Positions 1-5,823 of a stretch of 6,721 bases of DNA are shown piece after piece. The position numbers and the translations under genes were made by a program. This stretch comes from Gammaproteobacteria bacterium (GTDB lineage: Bacteria; Pseudomonadota; Gammaproteobacteria; JAJDOJ01): assembly GCA_027030565.1 (NCBI GenBank), contig JALVEU010000374.1, positions 1 to 6,721 of the forward strand, in the 5' to 3' direction. How positions within the stretch are numbered: the first letter of the stretch is position 1; every line of letters starts with the position of its first letter. The notes under the pieces are model-generated. The model searched no databases, had not been told where the DNA came from, and was given only the letters and a program-made list of their open reading frames with translations.

Positions 1-721
1 AGCGGATGAGCTCCGCCTGGTCGGCCGTGAGCAGCACCACCTGAAAGTCGCCCTGCGGGGTGCGGAAGACCTCCAGCCGCAGCCCCGGGGTACGGCCCAT
101 CAGACTGTCGGCGAAGGCCTGGGCGCGGTAGGGGCGGCTGAAGCGCAGTAGGGGATGGCGGCGCTCGGCGGCGTAGCGATCCGGGCCGGACTCGGCGCTC
201 ACTACGTAGCGCAGGTGGCGCAGTACGTAGTCCGCATACCAGCGCGCGCCCCTGGGCAGGGCACCGCGGGTATCGATCCGGCCGGGCCCGTGGTTGTAGG
301 CTGCGACGGCGCGGCGCAGGTCGCCGCCGTAGCGCTCGATCAACTCGGCCAGATAACGCGCGCCGGCGTCGATGTTGGTGCAGGGCTCGAACAGGTCCGA
401 GCGCCGCCGGATACCCAGGTGGCGGGCGGTCGTCGGCCAACGGATCTGCATGACGCCCAGGGCCTCGGCTCGGGAGTGGGCCTTGGGGTCGAAGTCGCTC
501 TCGCCGCGGGCCACGGCCAGCAGCAGTACGAGGGGCACACCGTGGGCATCGGCCGCACGCCGGAAGCAGTCCATGTGTGGAAACTCGCGGGCCGGTTGCA
601 GGGCGCCGGCCTGGGCCGCAAATGCCGTCCAGTCCTGGATGGGTACCGCTGCGCGGGCTGCCAGGGCGCTCAGGGCCACCAGCAGCCCGAGGCCGGCGAT
701 CTCCAGCCTATGGGCCGGCAT
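1..721 (-). CDS. Periplasmic lytic transglycosylase with C-terminal SPOR-like segment (C-terminus cut by window edge)
   Basis: At least 240 residues are visible and the reading frame is open at base 1. An exported murein-cleaving enzyme is predicted: lytic transglycosylases of the Slt/MltE fold cut the glycan strand between MurNAc and GlcNAc in the periplasm. Residues 6-24 form a hydrophobic signal segment ending in AARA. The three family motifs are in order: the catalytic Glu at about 74 (ARGESDFDP), GVMQI at 89-93 and AYNHGPG at 141-147. After the catalytic domain, residues about 190-240 read as a SPOR-like fold (FSRPYRAQAFADSL, then LEVFRTPQGDFQVVL). SPOR domains bind denuded glycan, so this would target the enzyme to septal or remodelled murein. 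The ATG at 721 overlaps the preceding gene by 14 nt and has AGAGG six bases upstream. It is the last gene of the array visible in the window. The enzyme class is firm; the SPOR segment is inference. Confidence 0.9.
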   Translation of the reverse strand, partial: MPAHRLEIAGLGLLVALSALAARAAVPIQDWTAFAAQAGALQPAREFPHMDCFRRAADAHGVPLVLLLAVARGESDFDPKAHSRAEALGVMQIRWPTTARHLGIRRRSDLFEPCTNIDAGARYLAELIERYGGDLRRAVAAYNHGPGRIDTRGALPRGARWYADYVLRHLRYVVSAESGPDRYAAERRHPLLRFSRPYRAQAFADSLMGRTPGLRLEVFRTPQGDFQVVLLTADQAELIR

Positions 722-1328
722 GGTGGGCCTCTGGGTCCATGAGCCGCAGCCCCGTGCTGCGCTCGATCTGCTCCAGGGCGGCCTGCAGCTCCGCATCGTC
801 GTGCACACGTAGGGCCGCCTGGTAGCCATCCCTGGATTCCAGCACCTCCACAGGCACACCGCTGGCCGCCTGCACCCGCGCGGCAAAGCCCAGCGCGGCG
901 CTGCGCACGGTGAACGGCCCCCAGAAAGGAACGAGCCGGGTCGCCGAGGCCACGCTGGCGGATGCGGTGCCGCCGGAGGCGTCCACGGCCGGGATCATGG
1001 GGTGCACGGACTCGGCGTCGTTCGCGGAAGTGGGATCGTCGGGCGGTCGGTTCTCCGCCACCGGTGCCGGCGTTCGGGTGGGGACCTGCGGGGCATGGGG
1101 TGCCGGAGGCGATGCCCCCTCGGGCCCGGCTTCCCGGCCCGCTTCGGGGCGCTGCAACGCATGCCGGGGCCCGTTTGCGCCCATGGAGCCGGACCTCACT
1201 TCCCGCACCCGTGCCGCGATCCACTCCAGGCCGGCCCCTGCGAGTGCGTGCATGCGGGCCTTCTGTGCATCGCTGGCGAATATGGCGAACACCGCCACGG
1301 CGCCGACGAGGAATCCCAGCAGACGCAC
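708..1328 (-). CDS. Single-pass inner-membrane protein with C-terminal SPOR-like domain
   Basis: The protein has 206 residues. Residues 2-18 form one hydrophobic segment at the very N-terminus with a single Arg before it, so it is a membrane anchor or an uncleaved signal. Residues about 50-130 are rich in Pro, Ala, Gly and Glu, a disordered linker able to cross the periplasm. Residues about 131-197 (RLVPFWGPF, AARVQAASG, VEVLESRDGYQAALRV, LEQIERSTG) have the beta-alpha-beta-beta-alpha-beta rhythm of a SPOR peptidoglycan-binding domain, as in FtsN and DedD. The start is GTG at 1328, three bases after the upstream stop, with GGAGGG at 1336-1341 as a well-spaced Shine-Dalgarno. The end overlaps the lytic transglycosylase gene by 14 nt, implying translational coupling. 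The two SPOR-like segments resemble each other, so these proteins may recognise the same murein site. The SPOR call rests on pattern, not on a profile search. Confidence 0.8.
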   Translation of the reverse strand: MRLLGFLVGAVAVFAIFASDAQKARMHALAGAGLEWIAARVREVRSGSMGANGPRHALQRPEAGREAGPEGASPPAPHAPQVPTRTPAPVAENRPPDDPTSANDAESVHPMIPAVDASGGTASASVASATRLVPFWGPFTVRSAALGFAARVQAASGVPVEVLESRDGYQAALRVHDDAELQAALEQIERSTGLRLMDPEAHHAGP

Positions 1329-1331
1329 GGC

Positions 1332-2897
1332 TCAGCCCTCCACGCTGCGGTAGCGGATCCGGCGTACCACCCAATCCACGCGCCCTTCGGCGTTGGCCAG
1401 CAGTGCATCCAGCCGGCTGGCCCAGCGCCGCGCCTGGTCGGCTGTCCAGACCGCTGGGGTGTCAGCGGTGCAGGGCTCGGGGAGCCGGTGCAGGTGTTCG
1501 AGCAGCGCGCTGGGGACGTCGGCGGCCAGGGCCAGGGCATAGACCGCACCCATGCCCTCGCGCCAGGCGGCGTTGAGGGCCACTGCTGTGGAGCCGGGCA
1601 CGCGACAATGTGTGGGTTCCAGGCGCAGGATCCGGCCCTGAGGCGTGAGCTGCACCAGCAACACGCTCGCCGGTGATCCCGCCGTCTGGACGCGTGCCCC
1701 CAGACAGGCCCCCGGGATCACGGGGGTCTCGGGCCTCAGGCCGCTCCCGGCCCGGCCCACGGGGGCGTCACAACGGGCGTGCAATGGGGTGTGCACGATC
1801 TCCAGACTGCGCACGCGCGGGTGGCTGGGTGCTCCGGGCGCGGGCGGCCGCGTCCGCCGGCCAGCGGTGGAGGCCGTCATGGTCTGCCGGGACGGCGTCA
1901 GGCGGAGGTAGGCGGCAGTGTCGATGCCGGCCACCGTGCGACGCCGGGTCTCCACGGACACCCAGACTTGCACCAGGTCTGCACCGAGTCGGTGCCATTC
2001 GAGCACCAGGCGGTGCGTGGCCCGTTTGGGGTCGCGGACCACGGTGACCCGCTGCATGCGGGCCAGCACGTTGTCCAGGATTGCGGCCATGGTGCGGATG
2101 GGTTCCGGGGCATGTCGCGGACGCACCAGGTACACCCGGGCCTCGGAGAGTCCCTCGCGGGCGAGCAGGCAACTCAGGCTGTTGGCGAAGTGGGCGGCAG
2201 CCAGATCGGCCTCGTCCGGCCCGAAGGGCAGTTCGCGGACCCCGCGCAGGAGGGGGTCGGCCCGGGTCTCGCGCAGCGCCGCAAGCTCGGCCGGTCGCAA
2301 CCGGCCTGCCCAGCTGTAGCGAACGCCGCTCACCCATTGTGACTCGTGGGTGTCGAAGATGCGTACGGTCACCCGGTGCACGCCTTCGGCCTCGGCCTGG
2401 GTCTCGATACCGATGAAATAGTCGGCGTGGTGCGGGGGTGCGCAGTCGGGCGTCCAACGCCGCCGGTGGAACGGGTCGGCGGCATCGGGTGCCCCGGGCA
2501 GCCGCACGCCTGGAAGCCCGGCCAGGGCATCGGTGATCTCGCTGCGCAGACGTAGGGTGAGTCCGTCGATGCGCCCCTCCAGCCGCCCCTCGGTCATGCG
2601 CACCACGGCGAACCGCTGTCCACGGAAGCGGGGTGAGCGGGCGAGGGTCTCCTGGAGCCCCGGTAGGAGCACCACCCGCGTCCAGGTGTCGAGGTACTGG
2701 CCCGGCCCCCGCCTTGGTTCGGTGACCTGGCAGCCCGCCAGCACCGTCAGCACCCCCACCAGGAGCACGACCGGCAGTCCGGGCCGAGCCCCGGTACGAT
2801 GCGCGGGTGCCACCGGGGGGCTGCCATCCCTCAGGGCCCACCGCTGAGGGGTGGGAGGGGCCTCGGCGCGGGTGCACCGACAGCGCATGTCACTCAT
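1332..2897 (-). CDS. Large lipoprotein with probable tandem TolB-N/CsgG-like domains
   Basis: The protein has 521 residues from the ATG at 2897, which overlaps the preceding stop by 8 nt (ATGAGTGA). A hydrophobic stretch at 41-55 ends in the lipobox LAGC, so Cys56 should be lipidated. Forty residues before the hydrophobic core is unusually long. A GTG at 2813 would give a normal lipoprotein signal with Cys28 and may be the true start. The mature part shows two similar blocks. In the first, DGLTLRLRSEITDALAGLPG (111-130) is followed by ADYFIGIE and VTVRIFDTHESQW (158-188). In the second, LDNVLARMQRVTVV (274-287) is followed by HRLVLEW and VQVWVSVET (295-317). Both recall the 'helix, small residue, strand, strand' pattern of TolB N-terminal and CsgG/FlgO-like domains. 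Six further cysteines (152, 243, 376, 398, 431, 476) could form disulfides. No family name is recognised. By analogy it could be an outer-membrane lipoprotein partner of the channel-like protein two genes upstream. Confidence 0.85.
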   Translation of the reverse strand: MSDMRCRCTRAEAPPTPQRWALRDGSPPVAPAHRTGARPGLPVVLLVGVLTVLAGCQVTEPRRGPGQYLDTWTRVVLLPGLQETLARSPRFRGQRFAVVRMTEGRLEGRIDGLTLRLRSEITDALAGLPGVRLPGAPDAADPFHRRRWTPDCAPPHHADYFIGIETQAEAEGVHRVTVRIFDTHESQWVSGVRYSWAGRLRPAELAALRETRADPLLRGVRELPFGPDEADLAAAHFANSLSCLLAREGLSEARVYLVRPRHAPEPIRTMAAILDNVLARMQRVTVVRDPKRATHRLVLEWHRLGADLVQVWVSVETRRRTVAGIDTAAYLRLTPSRQTMTASTAGRRTRPPAPGAPSHPRVRSLEIVHTPLHARCDAPVGRAGSGLRPETPVIPGACLGARVQTAGSPASVLLVQLTPQGRILRLEPTHCRVPGSTAVALNAAWREGMGAVYALALAADVPSALLEHLHRLPEPCTADTPAVWTADQARRWASRLDALLANAEGRVDWVVRRIRYRSVEG

Positions 2898-3678
2898 GGG
2901 GCCCTTCCCGCAGGCGCACGTGGCCTGCTGCGTCGATCTCGATCACGCCGCTGTCTCGTGAACGGATGAACGCCGCGATGCGCTGCTCCAGGTCCTGGGG
3001 GAGGGTGACCCCCCAGACCAGCCGGTCGTCGTCACCCGCGGCCATGAGGAATGTGCCCGGCACGGTGCTGGTCTCCATCTCGTGGTAGGCCCGGGGGCCC
3101 GGACCTTCTCGGAGCCGGATGCGGGCGCCGATGATCTCCACCTGGCGGAAGCGACCGTGGGGCGTGCGGGCGTACATCCGCACCCGGCCCGTGGCCACCA
3201 GATGGGTGAGGGCCCGGGCCGAGGCGAAGCGCAGAGTGAAGCCGCCCGGGCGCTTCGCGGGTGGTGCCGGGTCTGGATCGAGAGCTCGCGGGACGTGCCG
3301 CATTGAGGCCGGTGGAGGCGAGGTATCGGAGGAGGTGTCCGTCAGACGAGACCCGGTCGGCGGGGGCGGCGTCTCGGCGCGCGTGGTATGGTCGCGCCTG
3401 CTACCTTCGGGCGGCGGGTCTGGAACGAAGGCCCGGCGCGAAGAACGGACCGGTGCGGTGGGCTCCGCCCGGGGCGTGTCCATGGTCTTGCTCATGGGCT
3501 TGTCGGCCTCTGCAACAGACGCCGTTGGAGGGCGCAGGGGCACGCCGCGCACCAGGGCGAAGACGGCCATGAGCGCGAGCGCCAGGATGGCCACGAAGCG
3601 CATGGTGTCGGTCTGCAGCTCCTGTTCGGCAGCGTCGCGGACATGGTGGGTTCCATGACGGCGGTGCATCAGCGGCAT
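2890..3678 (-). CDS. Single-pass membrane protein with proline-rich periplasmic linker, possible transducer subunit
   Basis: The protein has 262 residues from the ATG at 3678, with AGGA nine bases upstream and a 10-nt overlap with the preceding stop. A second ATG at 3669 shares one base with that stop (TGATG) and would shorten it by three residues. Residues 1-27 are charged and probably cytoplasmic, and 28-44 are one transmembrane helix (FVAILALALMAVFALV). Residues 45-145 are low-complexity and rich in Pro, Thr, Ser and Arg. Residues about 146-262 look folded (GGFTLRFASARALTHL, GRVRMYARTPHGRF, LVWGVTLPQDLEQRIAAFI, GVIEIDAAG). The layout of helix, long linker and periplasmic domain is that of TonB, TolA or a stretched TolR/ExbD, and it directly follows a MotA/TolQ/ExbB-like gene. 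Unlike ExbD, TolR and MotB, the helix contains no Asp. I do not recognise the C-terminal domain. The transducer role is inference from layout and context. Confidence 0.8.
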   Translation of the reverse strand: MPLMHRRHGTHHVRDAAEQELQTDTMRFVAILALALMAVFALVRGVPLRPPTASVAEADKPMSKTMDTPRAEPTAPVRSSRRAFVPDPPPEGSRRDHTTRAETPPPPTGSRLTDTSSDTSPPPASMRHVPRALDPDPAPPAKRPGGFTLRFASARALTHLVATGRVRMYARTPHGRFRQVEIIGARIRLREGPGPRAYHEMETSTVPGTFLMAAGDDDRLVWGVTLPQDLEQRIAAFIRSRDSGVIEIDAAGHVRLREGPHE

Positions 3679-4331
3679 GGCGCTCGGTCCTGGGACGCCG
3701 GCAGCCGTTCACGGATGTCGGCCAGCAGTGCCTCGATGCGTTCGCCCTGATCGGCGTCCAGGGCCGCGTAATAGCCGCGCAGGCGTGTGCCTGCATGGAG
3801 CGTCTTGCAGACGCGCAGGAGATAGCCGCCGGCTCCGCCGACGATGGTGGTGGTCAGCGCCGTGAGAATGCCGCCCTGCACGAGTCGGTCGAGGATGCCT
3901 GCGGCGCCCTCGGCCTCGACGGCGGCCGCGCCGCCGCCGAGGGCCTGCAGCAGCGCCGCTCGCATGCCGATGGCGGTCCACAGCACCCCGATGCCGAAGA
4001 AGAGCGAGATCCACAGCTCGGTGAGTTGGTCGGCCTGGGCCACGGCCGCCGGCGGTGCGCCCTGCTCAAGGCGGCGCCGCAACACGACGAGGCTGATGGC
4101 GAACAGCACCAGATCGAGTCCGAAGGCCAGTACCGACCATCCCAGGTTGGTCCGCACCCATTCCTGGGTCGCGTCCACAAGGGGCGCCGCGGGCCAGGCC
4201 AGCAGCGCCCCCGCACCGGCCCCGCCCAGCGTCAGTCCCTGGGCGAAGCGCATCACGGGGACCCACCGGCCGATGGCCTGCCCCGAGGGAGCAGCGACCT
4301 GCACGGCCGGGGATTCACTGCGTGGAGGCAT
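3669..4331 (-). CDS. MotA/TolQ/ExbB-like four-helix inner-membrane protein
   Basis: From the ATG at 4331 the protein has 220 residues. Hydrophobic segments lie at about 29-51, 62-84, 106-131 and 153-173. The third contains GVLWTAIGM (115-123), which lines up with the GLFGTVWGI helix of ExbB. The fourth contains ALTTTIVG (158-165), which lines up with ALFATAIG. Thr119 and Thr162 fall where ExbB and TolQ carry their pore threonines. Members of this family form proton or sodium channels that power a partner protein in the periplasm. The loop between helices 2 and 3 is only about 20 residues, far shorter than the cytoplasmic domain of MotA, TolQ or ExbB. The C-terminal 45 residues are charged and probably cytoplasmic. 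The gene overlaps the upstream stop by 17 nt. A GTG at 4343 with GGAAG six bases before it is a rival start, adding four residues. The family assignment is from motif pattern and could be tested by a profile search. Confidence 0.82.
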   Translation of the reverse strand: MPPRSESPAVQVAAPSGQAIGRWVPVMRFAQGLTLGGAGAGALLAWPAAPLVDATQEWVRTNLGWSVLAFGLDLVLFAISLVVLRRRLEQGAPPAAVAQADQLTELWISLFFGIGVLWTAIGMRAALLQALGGGAAAVEAEGAAGILDRLVQGGILTALTTTIVGGAGGYLLRVCKTLHAGTRLRGYYAALDADQGERIEALLADIRERLPASQDRAPCR

Positions 4332-4869
4332 CACAGGCTGCACAGGTGGCTTCCAGGACCAGGGACATCTCGTTGTAGAGCCGGTCGGCACGCCGATAGG
4401 CGTTGGCGTCATCGGCGATCTTGAGCAGGCCCAGCTCCTTGTCGGCGCGCTCGGCCTGCATCTCGGTGAGGACCTGCGAACGATTGGGACAGGTGCGGGA
4501 ACACACGCTGTAGTCGCTCAGCAGGGAGACGTACTTCACGCCGAAATAGCGGTTGTAGCGTTCCCTGGCCTGACGGCGGCTGAGCAGACCCTGATCCACC
4601 GACCACTCCAGGAAGGCACTGAAGTCCCGGCGGTTCTCGGGCCTGGGGTCACCCGCGCCGATCTCCAGCAGTGCCGTCCAGTAGGCGTCGAAGCGGTGGC
4701 CGCAACCGGCGGACAGGTCTGCGCGTGCCTGGGCGATGGCTTGATGCAGGTTCGTACCCGAAGGCGGTGTGCATACAGCGCTGCGTTGCGGCGCGCTGTT
4801 GCAGGCCGAGAGCAGAAGGGCCAGCAGGGCGCCCGCGACCGGGCGGGGCAGGGCGACGTTGCGTGTCAT
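4315..4869 (-). CDS. Cysteine-rich lipoprotein of unknown function
   Basis: The protein has 184 residues from the ATG at 4869. The reading frame stays open well upstream of it, inside the neighbouring gene, but the ATG is preceded by GGGAGG seven bases away and followed by a clean lipoprotein signal. Residues 1-22 have a short basic start and a hydrophobic core (VAGALLALLL), then the lipobox LSAC with Cys23 as the lipid site. Six more cysteines (33, 56, 123, 127, 176, 179) include CSRTC and CAAC pairs, suggesting three disulfides in an oxidising periplasm. The rest looks helical (HQAIAQARADL, QVLTEMQAERADKELGLLKI, YNEMSLVLEATCAACD) with a tyrosine-rich middle (RYNRYFGVKYVSLLSDYSV). The residue after Cys23 is Asn, so no classical Asp inner-membrane retention signal is present. 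The gene lies 14 nt behind the first gene of the array, whose stop codon abuts this Shine-Dalgarno. No family is recognised. Confidence 0.85.
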   Translation of the reverse strand: MTRNVALPRPVAGALLALLLSACNSAPQRSAVCTPPSGTNLHQAIAQARADLSAGCGHRFDAYWTALLEIGAGDPRPENRRDFSAFLEWSVDQGLLSRRQARERYNRYFGVKYVSLLSDYSVCSRTCPNRSQVLTEMQAERADKELGLLKIADDANAYRRADRLYNEMSLVLEATCAACDASTQ

Positions 4870-4883
4870 GGCTCGAGCCTCCC

Positions 4884-5699
4884 TCACATTTCCAGCGGGC
4901 TGGTGTAGGTCTGTTCGGTGGCCTGCACCGGGGCTGCATCCGCCGGGGCCGCCGTGGTCTCCTCCCCGAACAGGATGGCCTTGACCCCGTCCACCACCGC
5001 CAACATCTCGGGCGTGATGGCACCGAAGGACTGGTGCAGCTCCTCCATGAGCGTGGCGCGGTTGATCTCCTCCCGGGTACGGGCGATGAGCACTGCGGTT
5101 TCTTCGAGATCCAGATAGATGTCGGCAGCGATGACCGCCAGCGAGCTGTCGGCGCTGGCGCCGGGCCGGGCCACCAGGCGGTAGTACTGGCGGAACCGGT
5201 CGCTCAGGCGCATACCGGAGCGCCCCCGGGCGAGGGAGCGAGTGGTGGAAGCCGTTCGAGTGTCCCGGCCCACCAGCCACTCCTGCACTTCCCAGGAGGT
5301 CCGCCGCTGGCCGAGCTCGCGTTTGAGGCGCGTGCGCAGCGCCTTGCGTGTGGTGTTCACCGCCCGCTCCATGTCCGGGAGGCGGTCGGACATGACCTGC
5401 AGCATCTCCAAGTAGGTTTCGCCGAGCTGGCGGGCCAGTTGTTCGCAACCGGGGTCGGAGGCGGCGCCATCGCACTTGCTCTCCTGGTACAGTTTCTGCT
5501 GCTCGTCGAGCCGGCGGATGATCGGCTGCAGGCCGGATTCCATCTCGCGGGCCACCGAACCCGTGTGCTTGATCTCCTCGACGACGGTGGTCGGGAACAG
5601 GCGAATCGTGGGAGCGGTCTCGGCGCGGGTGGCGGTGGGCGCGATGAGGACGAGTGCCCCACCGAGTGCGAGGCCGACGAGGGGGCGTGCTGGGCGCAT
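4884..5699 (-). CDS. Exported, mainly alpha-helical periplasmic protein; first gene of the array
   Basis: The protein has 271 residues. The ATG at 5699 has a consensus AAGGAG six bases upstream, the strongest translation signal in the window. Residues 1-26 form a Sec signal peptide (two Arg, hydrophobic core LVGLALGGALVLIA, cleavage after ATRA). The mature protein is rich in helix-forming residues with heptad-like stretches at about 40-75, 88-130 and 195-225 (EEIKHTGSVAREMESGL, QLARQLGETYLEMLQVM, IYLDLEETAVLIARTREEI). Two cysteines at 76 and 85 could form a disulfide. The last 25 residues are an Ala/Pro/Thr tail. There is no lipobox or C-terminal membrane helix, so it should be soluble in the periplasm. 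It heads the operon, which includes a MotA/TolQ/ExbB-like channel, and might be an accessory factor in the way CpoB or TolB serve Tol-Pal, but nothing in the sequence shows that directly. No family is recognised. Confidence 0.87.
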   Translation of the reverse strand: MRPARPLVGLALGGALVLIAPTATRAETAPTIRLFPTTVVEEIKHTGSVAREMESGLQPIIRRLDEQQKLYQESKCDGAASDPGCEQLARQLGETYLEMLQVMSDRLPDMERAVNTTRKALRTRLKRELGQRRTSWEVQEWLVGRDTRTASTTRSLARGRSGMRLSDRFRQYYRLVARPGASADSSLAVIAADIYLDLEETAVLIARTREEINRATLMEELHQSFGAITPEMLAVVDGVKAILFGEETTAAPADAAPVQATEQTYTSPLEM

Positions 5700-5703
5700 C
5701 TCC

Positions 5704-5739
5704 GGCTCCTTGGCGGTCCAACGGGAATGGTCCGGAGCC
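5704..5739 (-). repeat. Inverted repeat in the operon leader that could mask the ribosome binding site
   Basis: GGCTCC at 5704-5709 and GGAGCC at 5734-5739 are perfect 6-bp arms with a 24-base spacer. A second, overlapping pair exists: CTCCGG at 5700-5705 with TCCGGAG around 5731-5737. In minus-strand mRNA either pairing would bury part of AAGGAG or the bases next to the ATG. Whether it forms depends on where transcription begins, which is not evident. Confidence 0.35.
5706..5711 (-). promoter_or_regulatory. Shine-Dalgarno AAGGAG for the first operon gene
   Basis: On the minus strand AAGGAG lies six bases before the ATG at 5699. It fixes that start and gives the operon a strong entry point. 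The same bases are one arm of an inverted repeat with 5734-5739. Confidence 0.8.
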
Positions 5740-5752
5740 TAGCCGGCGCCGC

Positions 5753-5770
5753 CTGAACGCAGGCTGAACG
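5753..5770. promoter_or_regulatory. Direct heptamer repeat, candidate OmpR/PhoB-family response-regulator site
   Basis: CTGAACG occurs at 5753-5759 and again at 5764-5770, separated by CAGG, an 11-bp period that puts both on one face of the helix. Tandem 7-mers with 4-bp spacers are the layout of Pho-box-type sites bound by winged-helix response-regulator dimers. The element lies 54-71 bases upstream of the minus-strand operon start and also 54-71 bases upstream of the plus-strand ATG at 5824, so it could serve either gene. No convincing sigma-70 -35/-10 pair was found beside it. Confidence 0.45.
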
Positions 5771-5823
5771 GGGCATGCCGCAGCGCCTGTGCGGTGCCGG
5801 GCCTGCCCTTCGAGGTACGTGTC

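Noticed and set aside
201..231. Perfect inverted repeat ACTACGTA/TACGTAGT with an internal GCGCAG direct repeat
   Set aside because: It falls inside the transglycosylase coding region and is explained by repeated Tyr-Val codons (TAC GTA) and Leu-Arg codons.
2890..3130. RLREGP appears twice in the C-terminal domain of the single-pass protein
   Set aside because: Flanking residues are dissimilar, so a domain duplication is not supported.
3844..4908. A 354-codon plus-strand open frame across the channel and lipoprotein genes
   Set aside because: It is a high-GC antisense frame; the minus-strand frames have signal peptides, motifs and Shine-Dalgarno sites while this one has none.
4870..5721. 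N-terminal half of a 468-codon minus-strand frame that would fuse onto the cysteine-rich lipoprotein
   Set aside because: It overlaps the exported helical gene in another frame, and the lipoprotein has its own Shine-Dalgarno and a clean signal at 4869.
4671..5756. A 361-codon plus-strand open frame opposite the first operon gene
   Set aside because: No recognisable domain, low-complexity composition and full overlap with well-supported minus-strand genes.
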